Positions 8,303 through 14,450 of a stretch of DNA of 14,707 bases are shown piece by piece. Made by a program: the position numbers and the translations under genes. Position 1 is the first letter of the stretch. Every line of letters starts with the position of its first letter. Under the pieces are notes generated by a model. It was not told where the DNA came from and ran no database searches. It saw only the letters and a list, made by a program, of their open reading frames with translations. The stretch is from Gemmataceae bacterium (GTDB taxonomy: Bacteria > Planctomycetota > Planctomycetia > Gemmatales > Gemmataceae), in NCBI GenBank assembly GCA_009691815.1, contig SIAL01000035.1, positions 1-14,707 on the forward strand. Direction: 5' to 3'.

Positions 8303-8579
8303 GCCGGAGATTCTCCAAGGGGCCAATCAGACCCCAACGATAACATGGTTCCCTTTGTTGGGGCAATGGCATACCCCGGGAATTCTCCCCGCCTTATTAC
8401 TTCGAGCAGGGTACTCCGGGGGGGGCCTTCTTGCAAATGGGCGGACATTGGGGAAAAGCGACGCCCCGACGGAAACCCTTGGTAATGTATTTCGTGCCGG
8501 CCGCGTGAACGACGGACAAATAATGCCCCCGGCAACTGGCGAGCGAGGGTGTCACCCCCATAATTCTTAGGTTTAATGA

Positions 8580-8649
8580 TTAACCACGGAATACACTGAA
8601 GAAAAAATAAAACTAAAAAGGAGATACTTTTTCTGTTTTCCGTGGTTAA
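8580..8649. repeat. 12-bp perfect inverted repeat flanking an A-rich 46-bp centre
   Basis: TTAACCACGGAA at 8580-8591 is exactly complemented by TTCCGTGGTTAA at 8638-8649. The centre is A-rich (GAAGAAAAAATAAAACTAAA region). The arms resemble the 'AACCACGGA' intergenic repeats that I recall from many bacterial genomes; here two arms face each other, so the element could fold as a long hairpin or be a minimal mobile-element remnant. Confidence 0.85.
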
Positions 8650-8669
8650 ATTGTATCTACCTTTTCCCT

Positions 8670-8704
8670 ATTCTTGTCCATTCGTATTCATTCTTGTCAA
8701 TTCG
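8670..8704. repeat. Short direct repeat, period 20 bp, beside the inverted repeat
   Basis: ATTCTTGTCCATTCG (8670-8684) is followed 20 bp later by ATTCTTGTCAATTCG (8690-8704), one mismatch in 15. The second copy runs into CGCGGTTAA, a variant of the arm of the neighbouring inverted repeat. At 8730-8751 a related, opposite-facing stretch (CCACGAGTGAACACGAATCC) appears, so the whole block 8580-8751 looks like degenerate copies of one intergenic repeat family. Confidence 0.7.
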
Positions 8705-9029
8705 CGGTTAAAAAATAAGAATGTATCCACGAGTGAACACGAATCCTTCTGTTTTTAAGGGCCGTTTGCGTTATCGAGTGACAAATCGGCAACAGGGAAT
8801 CAGGGTCAGGAAATAGTAATGCCCGATTTTCCTAATTGAGTCTAACATACATTGCCATGATATTGCCAAGGATATCTCATTTGCCTTTATTGAGGCGAAC
8901 CGGGATTCTAAACATAGCTCCTAGCCGGAAAAAACATAGTTCCCGCCAACAGAATCCAAAAACGCTCCGCGTTTTCTCGTGGACTGTGGAAATGTCGTTC
9001 GTTTTGGCCCGAGGAAAATTTCAACCTGG

Positions 9030-9074
9030 TAAATCCGGCCCGGAAACCATCCCGTGGGTTTGAATCCCTCCCGC
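9030..9074 (+). other. tRNA-like 3' remnant (T-arm and acceptor-like end)
   Basis: GGGTTTGAATCCC at 9056-9068 looks like a tRNA T-arm (usual core GGTTCGAATCC) and is followed by TCCCGCA, like the 3' acceptor strand of a tRNA. It is followed directly by a terminator. The invariant C56 of the T-loop is T here, the outer T-stem does not pair fully, and I find no matching 5' acceptor strand, D-arm or anticodon arm upstream. It is therefore not a working tRNA; a decayed class II (Ser/Leu-like) tRNA end or an old attachment site are the options. Confidence 0.4.
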
Positions 9075-9120
9075 AAATCCTATACAAAAGATGTATGCGC
9101 CCGGTTGTATAGGATTTTTT
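9075..9120 (+). terminator. Strong intrinsic (Rho-independent) terminator
   Basis: AAATCCTATACAA (9075-9087) and TTGTATAGGATTT (9105-9117) form a perfect 13-bp stem around a 17-nt loop, and the 3' arm merges into a run of six T (9115-9120). The orientation is plus. No intact plus-strand gene precedes it, which fits termination of the decayed tRNA-like locus immediately upstream. Confidence 0.8.
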
Positions 9121-9262
9121 GGAAACTCTCATTTCAAATACTCTTGAACAAACTCCACAATTCCAAAAGATCATAATTATTAGCTTATTCTGGAAAAACA
9201 ATAAAACCAAAGACTAATAACAAGAAGGAATTGTATCCAATGCAATCTTTTAAGGCATTATA

Positions 9263-9937
9263 ATGGCGGAATCGATTCAACCATGGAATTTGCTTTTGGT
9301 GGAGGATGATATCCTCCTAAGTGAGGAATTGGCCAAATTTCTCAGGCACGCCGGGCACACCGTTATCGAATCATCAACGGGCAGTACCGCCGTTCAACTT
9401 GCCCTTCGCGACGATTTTGACGCCATTATTTTGGACCTGGTGCTCCCGGAAATCAGCGGGCTAGAGGTCCTTTCCCTGTTAAGAAAAAGCAAAACCACAC
9501 CTGTCATCATGATCTCCAGTATGACGGAAGTGGATTATCGACTTTCCGCCTTAAAGTCCGGCGTGGACGATTTCATGATCAAACCGATCAGCCATCAAGA
9601 AGTTTTGGAAAGACTCCGGGCGATTCTGCGGAGATCCAATCCAAACGAGTCCGAAATCCTTCGGATTCGCAATGTGGAAATCGACCTAGGTGCCAAATCT
9701 GTCCAGGTAGAAGGAAACATGGTCCACCTGACCCCCACGGAATTCGCCCTGTTGGCACTATTGGCAAAAAATCAGGGACGGATTCTTAGTCGCGAAGTCT
9801 TGCAGAACTCGGTATTCGGAGCCGATCGTCAAGAATATGGCAACATCATTGACCAATATATCATGCGGCTGAGAAGAAAATTGGGCAAAGACCTGATTAC
9901 CACCAAAAGTAGACTTGGATTTATCATTTATGTTTAA
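9263..9937 (+). CDS. OmpR/PhoB-family response regulator
   Basis: A 224-residue DNA-binding regulator. The receiver domain (about 8-125) has the acidic pair Asp15-Asp16 (LLVEDD), the phospho-acceptor Asp58 (IILDLVLP), the conserved Ser85 (VIMISSM) and Lys107 (FMIKP). The effector domain (about 130-224) is a winged helix with LTPTEFALLALLAKNQGRIL and the recognition-helix region IDQYIMRLRRKLGKD, ending in the usual wing (TTKSRLGFIIYV). The start ATG 9263 has AAGG 7 nt upstream. A TATAAT overlaps the start codon but is too close to serve as its promoter unless the transcript were leaderless. The histidine kinase gene starts inside the last codons of this gene, so the two are translationally coupled and form a cognate pair. 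The stimulus and target genes are unknown. Confidence 0.95.
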   Translation: MAESIQPWNLLLVEDDILLSEELAKFLRHAGHTVIESSTGSTAVQLALRDDFDAIILDLVLPEISGLEVLSLLRKSKTTPVIMISSMTEVDYRLSALKSGVDDFMIKPISHQEVLERLRAILRRSNPNESEILRIRNVEIDLGAKSVQVEGNMVHLTPTEFALLALLAKNQGRILSREVLQNSVFGADRQEYGNIIDQYIMRLRRKLGKDLITTKSRLGFIIYV

Positions 9938-11375
9938 ATCACTTCGGGTCAGGGCCTTATTGTTTACCGTTTTGTTTATATTCCCATTTGTAGTTGTAAC
10001 TAGAATAATTCAAATAGAGTACATTAGGTTTCTTATCGTTTCTTCCATTGATGAACAGATCGGCATTCGTTTGGTTTTGCTTGGCGCCCTCATGGAATCG
10101 GGCGAAAGTATCCCGTCGAACAAGTCCAACGATCACAATGGAAAGGGGCAAGTAAGTTTAATGGAACGGTTATTGCCCGCGGATTTTTTTCAGTGCAAAC
10201 TCATAGATATTCCTTTCCCTTTTTTCTGGGGAATCCAGGGGAAGGATGGAAAAATCCCATCAGGTCAACAACTTCCAGCGAATCTCCGGGAATGGAGCCT
10301 TCGCTTTGACAAGGAAAAAGAGTGGTGGAATGGCCGGATCGGGGAAACGGATTTCCGAATTCGACATCGTGAATTACCCTCGGGTGAGACCCTGTTTGTG
10401 GGCGGTGCCGTGACCCCCATCAACGATTCTTATACCTATTACCTACAAATGAATATCTATTTTGGAATTATTGTCATTTCGGTTATTTCACTTATTTTAT
10501 GGGTTATTTTTGGACAACTATTAAAACCACTAAAAAGGATATCGAATATAGCGGAGAAAATTCGCTTAGGGAAACTTTCGTCAAGAGTGGTTATTTCCGA
10601 AGTTGACATCGAATTGATGCAGGTTGGCCTCTCCCTAAACGCCATGCTCGACAGGCTCGAAAACACCATTGAAGCTCACGCCCGGTATAATTCCGAAGTC
10701 TCGCATGAACTACTTTCACCTCTTAACCGCATCACTTATATCCTTAATGAAATTATTGATAAAAATGCCAATGACGATGCGTTAAAATCAAAGATCTTGG
10801 AATGCCAGGTCGCCGTTCAAAAAACGACCACTCTGGCAACCGACCTATTGGAATTGGCTCGTTCTGAGATCGCCACAGCCCACACCCACATTTGGATTGA
10901 TCTGGAACCGGTCCTTGATGAAGCCATGGAAGATTTGAAAAAACTCGCTTGGGAAAAAAAGATAACGATCGAATTGCAAAGTTTAACTGTAGGTGTTTTT
11001 GCCAATCCCACACAAATCCAGCAGGTAGTTTCTAATCTTTTGAATAACGCTATTAAATTTGCCCCTGAAAAAAGCACAGTCTATTTGTCGCTAAAGAAAA
11101 AAGATGGAATGGCGCGAATATCCGTTCTGGATTCCGGGCCGGGAGTTGCTCCCTCAGAAGTGGCGAATCTTTTCCAACGATTTTTTCGTACCGAGGCGGC
11201 CCAATCCCAAGAGAAACCAGGCCACGGCCTGGGTCTGGCGATTTGCAAGAACATCATCGATCAACATCTGGGGACAATTCGGTATGAAAGAACGAAAGAA
11301 GGCTTCACGCTTTTTCAGGTAACCCTTCGCACGCGTTCACGAAATTTAGCGCATAAACGGGTACAGGAAGTTTAA
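9930..11375 (+). CDS. Membrane sensor histidine kinase, partner of the preceding regulator
   Basis: A 481-residue two-component sensor. It has a membrane helix at about 10-28, an extracytoplasmic sensing region (about 29-175, aromatic-rich, no known fold recognised), a second helix at about 176-197, a HAMP linker (198-250), a dimerisation/phosphoacceptor domain with SEVSHELLSPLNRI (His259), and the ATPase domain: N-box NLLNNAIKFAP 369-379, G1 DSGPG 401-405, F-box FQRFFR 415-420, G2 GHGLGLAICKN 431-441. The H-box has Leu-Ser where Arg-Thr is usual (HELLSPL rather than HELRTPL). I chose ATG 9930, which overlaps the end of the regulator gene by 8 nt; a TTG 15 nt earlier would add five residues. 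After its stop no classical terminator is seen before the tandem array. Confidence 0.95.
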   Translation: MFKSLRVRALLFTVLFIFPFVVVTRIIQIEYIRFLIVSSIDEQIGIRLVLLGALMESGESIPSNKSNDHNGKGQVSLMERLLPADFFQCKLIDIPFPFFWGIQGKDGKIPSGQQLPANLREWSLRFDKEKEWWNGRIGETDFRIRHRELPSGETLFVGGAVTPINDSYTYYLQMNIYFGIIVISVISLILWVIFGQLLKPLKRISNIAEKIRLGKLSSRVVISEVDIELMQVGLSLNAMLDRLENTIEAHARYNSEVSHELLSPLNRITYILNEIIDKNANDDALKSKILECQVAVQKTTTLATDLLELARSEIATAHTHIWIDLEPVLDEAMEDLKKLAWEKKITIELQSLTVGVFANPTQIQQVVSNLLNNAIKFAPEKSTVYLSLKKKDGMARISVLDSGPGVAPSEVANLFQRFFRTEAAQSQEKPGHGLGLAICKNIIDQHLGTIRYERTKEGFTLFQVTLRTRSRNLAHKRVQEV

Positions 11376-11471
11376 CAGGCTACTGGAATTGGTCCGCACC
11401 ATGTCGGGATAAGTCGAGGGGCGGGACGCGGAGGTGGGGAGATTGTTGACGATATAGGAAGAGGAATTAGC

Positions 11472-12540
11472 AAGAACGGCACACGGAGTGTGCCTACTCC
11501 TTTGGATCCTCGGTTGGGGAAATGTTGCCTTGAGCAGGAAACAAACGGAGTGGGCACACTCCGTGTGCTGTGGTATTGGATTGGGTTGGGTTGGGGGGTT
11601 ATTAAGAACGGCACACGGAGTGTGCCTACTACTTTGGAGCCTCGGGTTGGGTTAAATGTTGCCTTGGGCAGGAAACGAACGATGTGGGCACACTCCTTGT
11701 GCTGTGGGATTGGGTTGGGTTGGGGGGGTTATTAAGAACGGCACACGGAGTGTGCCTACTCCTTTGGATCCTCGATTGGGTTAAATGTTGCCTTGGGCAG
11801 GAAACAAACGGAGTGGGCACACGGAATGTGCTGTGGTATTGAAATGGGGTCGGGGGGATTAGCAAGAACGGCACACGGAGTGTGCCTACTACTTTGGATC
11901 CTCGGTTTGGGGTAAATGTTGCCTTGGGCTGGAATCGAACGATGTGGGCACACTTCGTGTGCTGTGGTATTGAAATGGGGTTGGGGGGGGTATAAAGAAC
12001 GGCACACGGAGTGTGCCTACTACTTTGGATCCTCGGGTTGGGGTAAATGTTGCCTTGGGCAGGAAACAAACGGAGTGGGCACATGGAATGTGCTGTGGTA
12101 TTGAAATGGGGTTGGGGGGTTAGCAAGAACGGCACACGGAGTGTGCCTACTCCTTTGGATCCTCGGGTTGGGGTAAATGTTGCCTTGGGCTGGAAGCGAA
12201 CGATGTGGGCACACTCCGTGTGCTGTGGTATTGGATTGGGTTGGGGGGTTATTAAGAACGGCACACGGAGTGTGCCTACTACTTTGGAGCCCGTATGGGG
12301 GAAATGTTGCCTTGGGCTGGAATCGAACGAAGTGGGCACACTTCGTGTGCTGTGGTATTGGGTTGGGTCGGGGGGTTATTAAGAACGGCACACGGAGTGT
12401 GCCTACTACTTTGGAGCCTCGGGTTGGGTTAAATGTTGCCTTGGGCAGGAAACGAACGATGTGGGCACACTCCGTGTGCTGTGGGATTGGGTTGGGTTGG
12501 GGGGGTTATTAAGAACGGCACACGGAGTGTGCCTACTCCT
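11472..12540. repeat. Tandem array: eight full and one partial copies of a ~130-bp structured unit
   Basis: Units begin with AAGAAC plus GGCACACGGAGTGTGCC at 11472, 11604, 11734, 11864, 11995, 12125, 12254, 12381 and 12511, giving periods of 132, 130, 130, 131, 130, 129, 127 and 130 bp. The first palindromic core (7-bp arms, 3-nt loop) is identical in all nine copies. About 60 bp later each full unit has a second hairpin, typically GGCACACTCCGTGTGC, the inverse of the first, followed by TGTGG and a G-rich tail such as GGGTTGGGTTGGGGGGG. The array starts about 97 bp after the histidine kinase stop (11376-11471 is unremarkable G-rich spacer) and breaks off in the ninth copy near 12541. Long open frames on both strands result from the lack of stops in the unit and are not genes. 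The layout recalls paired REP/BIME elements; no transposase is nearby. Confidence 0.97.
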
Positions 12541-12869
12541 TTTTGACTCAGGGCGGACGGTTTTTCTGGATGACATTATTTTTCCGTCGCACAAGCGTAC
12601 CGTTCTGTTAAAGGAAGGGGAGGTTGCAGCTGCAACAAAATCCCAAATCCCCCATCCTATCGTTGTTTCTAAAAATGTACAAAACATGTGCATGGTATTT
12701 GCAAAAAATGTATTAAACATTTACATTTTATATATATTCTATTTACAAAAAATGAATATTTGATTTATTTGGCAATTATGAAGAAAAAAAACGGTTGCTC
12801 CCACCCCTGAAGAGCGCGTTACTATACGAGTGGCAGTTTTTTATTTGTTTGAGCACGGGGGTCTTTTCT
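12541..12869. other. Leader region of the PEP-CTERM gene
   Basis: No gene is supported here. A perfect 14-bp palindrome GTTGCAGCTGCAAC lies at 12623-12636, a possible operator. From 12660 the DNA becomes very AT-rich, with a promoter-like pair at 12699-12727. The last 25 bp hold the GGGGG-type SD (12856-12861) of the PEP-CTERM gene. Confidence 0.5.
12699..12727 (+). promoter_or_regulatory. Possible sigma-70-type promoter
   Basis: TTGCAA (12699-12704) and TACATT (12722-12727) are separated by 17 bp inside a sharply AT-rich stretch upstream of the PEP-CTERM gene. The match to TTGACA/TATAAT is moderate, and AT-rich DNA gives chance matches. The distance to the start codon is about 140 nt, leaving a long leader. 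Confidence 0.3.
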
Positions 12870-13526
12870 ATGCGTTCCTTTTTTGGCGGCTTGGCGGCTT
12901 GGCGGCTTGGCGGCTTGGCGGTAGCAATGCTGGCGCTGGCTCCGCTGGGAGCCTTAAAAGCGGATGTGGTAACAATGAGCAATAGTATTAAAACACCGTC
13001 GGGGCAATTAAAAGTAAGTTCCACTTCACTTATTCTTTACTTTACTACGAGTACTCCTGGTGGTGCTTTTCAATTAGGAACATTGAACTTGTTCGGGGGT
13101 GGTAATGCTGGCACTGATAGTGTTAGTTATACTCTAAAAAATGCTGCTGGTTCTACAGTCAATAGCATTACTGGCACAGGGACAATCGACAATACCGCAG
13201 GTTTGACTCTTAATTCCGGTCTATTTGGAGCAGGAAGCTATTGGCTTGAGGTAACTGGTTTATTAAATGGAGCATATAATATAGGAAATTCAGCTACTTT
13301 GACCGGAGCCTCTCTTGGTGTTAGTGATGTGACAGAAGTAAGTACTGTCGGCGGTATCGGCGGTTCCAGTACCCTAAAAAACGATAATATTTATCAGGCG
13401 GAACTTACTGTTAATGTTCCCGAACCTGCCACGATGATACTTACGGGGTCAGCCTTGGCGGCAGGGGCTATTGGGGCTTTCTTCATTAAGCGCCGCCGCA
13501 GGCTTCAAACGGCAACATCCGCCTAA
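12870..13526 (+). CDS. PEP-CTERM sorting-domain surface protein
   Basis: A 218-residue exported protein. An N-terminal signal peptide (MRSFFGGLAAWRLGGLAVAM, then a hydrophobic stretch ending LGALKA) is followed by a Gly/Ser/Thr/Asn-rich beta-type body. The C-terminal tail has Val-Pro-Glu-Pro (183-186), a hydrophobic segment (about 188-206) and a basic cluster KRRRR (207-211). That tripartite tail is the PEP-CTERM signal recognised by an exosortase, which links such proteins to the cell surface or matrix; no exosortase is in this window. I chose ATG 12870 with a GGGGGT SD 8 nt upstream; the TTG at 12795 would bury the signal peptide. The codons of residues 5-18 are formed by 8-bp tandem repeats (12883-12921). 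The gene is more AT-rich than its downstream neighbour, whose start follows by 30 nt. The body's binding target is unknown. Confidence 0.9.
   Translation: MRSFFGGLAAWRLGGLAVAMLALAPLGALKADVVTMSNSIKTPSGQLKVSSTSLILYFTTSTPGGAFQLGTLNLFGGGNAGTDSVSYTLKNAAGSTVNSITGTGTIDNTAGLTLNSGLFGAGSYWLEVTGLLNGAYNIGNSATLTGASLGVSDVTEVSTVGGIGGSSTLKNDNIYQAELTVNVPEPATMILTGSALAAGAIGAFFIKRRRRLQTATSA
12883..12921 (+). repeat. 8-bp tandem repeat (TTGGCGGC, about 4.9 copies) in the signal-peptide codons
   Basis: Four exact copies of TTGGCGGC (12883-12914) and seven bases of a fifth (12915-12921) lie within the first 18 codons of the PEP-CTERM gene. They read Phe-Gly-Gly-Leu-Ala-Ala-Trp-Arg-Leu-Gly-Gly-Leu-Ala-Val. Eight is not a multiple of three, so gain or loss of one copy shifts the frame. 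Confidence 0.97.
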
Positions 13527-13556
13527 ATAGAACACCAAAAAGGAGGTCATAGAGTA

Positions 13557-13796
13557 ATGTCAAGTATTTTGTTTTATTTGTTTGGGAGCTCGCCGGAGGA
13601 GCGGGCGAAGGAGCAGCGGGCGAAGGAGCGGTATGCTGCTCGGCGGGCGGTGAGGGAGCTGCGGGCCGAGCGGTGGGCGGAGAAGCAGGTGGCGGAGCGG
13701 CGGGCGAAGGGAGGCGTAGGAGAGGCGGAGAGAAAGGTTAGGATGGCTAAGGAAAAATATCCAACCATCTACGACAAATGGAATCATTGGGGCTAA
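13557..13796 (+). CDS. Small highly charged helical protein, function unknown
   Basis: A 79-residue protein: a short hydrophobic N-terminus (MSSILFYLFGSS), then about 50 residues of repeated Arg/Ala/Glu/Lys (RAKEQRAKERYAARRAVREL and similar) likely to form a long charged helix or coiled coil, and an aromatic tail (YPTIYDKWNHWG). The start is well supported: AGGAGGT at 13541-13547, 9 nt before ATG 13557, is the best SD in the window. It begins 30 nt after the PEP-CTERM stop on the same strand and may be co-transcribed with it. The coding part 13590-13730 is a strongly G-rich, purine-rich island unlike the AT-rich gene before it, which may reflect slippage growth of GAGCGGGCGAAG-like units. I do not recognise a family. 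The minus-strand frames over it are low-complexity shadows. Confidence 0.65.
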   Translation: MSSILFYLFGSSPEERAKEQRAKERYAARRAVRELRAERWAEKQVAERRAKGGVGEAERKVRMAKEKYPTIYDKWNHWG

Positions 13797-13815
13797 GGTC
13801 GTTCGACAGATTCGA

Positions 13816-13977
13816 ATGATCTCCTACGGTGAACGCCTCACAAACCAAGACGAAGCCGAGAGGGATTTCTTGGAAGGGGTTTTTAATTCGGGGGGCAATG
13901 CGGTAATCCCTAGGGAGGTCCGGAGGCACCGGGGTGGGTTTGTCTCGGTGGAAGGAGATTCGGTAGTAGTTGAGTGA
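13816..13977 (+). CDS. Possible small ORF, 53 residues
   Basis: ATG 13816 opens 53 codons with mixed, protein-like composition (MISYGERLTNQDEAERDFLE at the start, a PREVRRHRGGFVSVEGDSVV stretch near the end) and a TGA at 13975-13977. It has no good SD; AAGG lies too far upstream. The frame stays open upstream through the end of the preceding gene, so it could also be a frameshifted remnant of a longer gene. A minus-strand frame (13747-14022) overlaps it and is no more convincing. No family is recognised. Confidence 0.3.
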   Translation: MISYGERLTNQDEAERDFLEGVFNSGGNAVIPREVRRHRGGFVSVEGDSVVVE

Positions 13978-14062
13978 GTTCCTTATCAAATCCAATATTT
14001 GGAAGAAGTTATGTGGGGCCATGGCTTAACTTTAATGGCAATTATTTTGGTTTAGTTGTGTT

Positions 14063-14203
14063 GGATTTCGGAGCGGCGGGCGGGTTTTCCCGGCTTTCCA
14101 TGCCATGGGCGCCAAAACCGGCACCAGTTTCTTTGCCTATTCCCATAGTTTCACAGGAGGCGTAACGGTCGGCAGTGCGTGGTTAGACGGACTGTACGGT
14201 TGA
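14063..14203 (+). pseudogene. Fragment resembling an FG-GAP/VCBS-type repeat protein
   Basis: The frame ending at TGA 14201-14203 reads GAKTGTSFFAYSHSFTGGV followed by TVGSAWLDGLYG. In planctomycete FG-GAP-type surface proteins I recall very similar blocks of the form T-G-x-x-x-x-S-F-F-A-Y-x-x-x-F-x-G-G-V-x-V, normally followed by G-D-V-N-G-D-G. Upstream in the same frame (from about 14063) are a Gly-rich stretch and VFPAFHAM, roughly where G-A-G-G-G-P-x-V-x-V-F is expected, but no start codon with an SD and none of the Asp-rich calcium-binding loop remain. It is best seen as a single broken repeat unit, with its 3' end abutting the next fragment at about 14203. Confidence 0.45.
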
Positions 14204-14450
14204 CCTCGAATCTCCAGGCTTTGCAGCCGCGAGCCGAATCAAATCGTTTGACGGCAGCTCGGGGTTCAGTACCTTGCGGGCCGTTTCGGCCCCGGCTACC
14301 GGCAGGTGCGACGGGTCGAGCAACCCGATCTGTACTAGGACCGACGCCTGATCCCAGTAGATACGCTCACAAACAACCTTTTCCGCACGCAACTGGACGA
14401 CGACGACCAACGGAACCTCGACCCAGGCGAGCAGGTTCACACTCTCGCCG
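14183..14450 (-). pseudogene. C-terminal fragment of an NTF2/SnoaL-like protein
   Basis: On the minus strand the frame reads VEVPLVVVVQLRAEKVVCER, then IYWDQASVLVQIGLLD, then PSHLPVAGAETARKVLNPEL and PSNDLI. The block I-Y-W-D-Q-A-S-V-L-V-Q-x-G-L-L-D is one that I recall from the C-terminal half of NTF2/SnoaL-like proteins related to the dimerisation domain of carboxymethylenebutenolidase-type enzymes. The family's N-terminal half (first helices and the first strands, roughly 80 residues) is missing; upstream the frame runs into the opposite-strand PIN fragment with no start or SD. The fragment ends at TAA (complement of 14183-14185), slightly overlapping the FG-GAP-like piece. It cannot fold as a complete domain and is called a pseudogene. 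Confidence 0.7.

Larger units (their letters stand above)
8303..9262. other. 960-bp non-coding region between the MMPL gene and the two-component operon
   Basis: This is the divergent promoter region of the MMPL gene (-) and the response regulator gene (+). Next to the MMPL start it has a small hairpin (CCCCAAC 8332-8338 with GTTGGGG 8357-8363) that would lie in the MMPL mRNA leader. A G+C-rich section follows to about 8565, with the small palindrome GGGTGTCACCC at 8547-8557. Then comes a sharp switch to AT-rich DNA with inverted and direct repeats (8580-8760), a tRNA-like remnant (9030-9074) and a terminator hairpin (9075-9120). The SD of the response regulator gene (AAGG, 9252-9255) lies 7 nt before its ATG. 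Open frames here, including the 89-codon minus-strand one at 8266-8535, show no recognisable protein. Confidence 0.6.

Noticed and set aside
8266..8535. Minus-strand frame of 89 codons upstream of the MMPL gene
   Set aside because: It overlaps the MMPL start in another frame, begins at a non-ATG codon without SD, and its sequence is Arg/Pro-rich like chance translation of G+C-rich spacer.
9030..9074. Functional tRNA gene
   Set aside because: The T-loop lacks C56, the T-stem is not fully paired, and no acceptor 5' strand, D-arm or anticodon arm could be placed.
11490..12512. Several overlapping open frames of 60-236 codons on both strands, with recurring peptides such as RHTPCAV
   Set aside because: They are readings of the tandem DNA repeat. 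The ~130-bp unit is not a multiple of three, so the same unit is read in all frames; there are no SDs and no consistent starts.
11472..12540. CRISPR array
   Set aside because: Units are ~130 bp with similar sequence throughout; there are no short repeats separated by unique spacers and no cas genes.
12795..12869. Upstream TTG start for the PEP-CTERM protein
   Set aside because: It would place 25 residues before the signal peptide; ATG 12870 has a G-rich SD at proper spacing.
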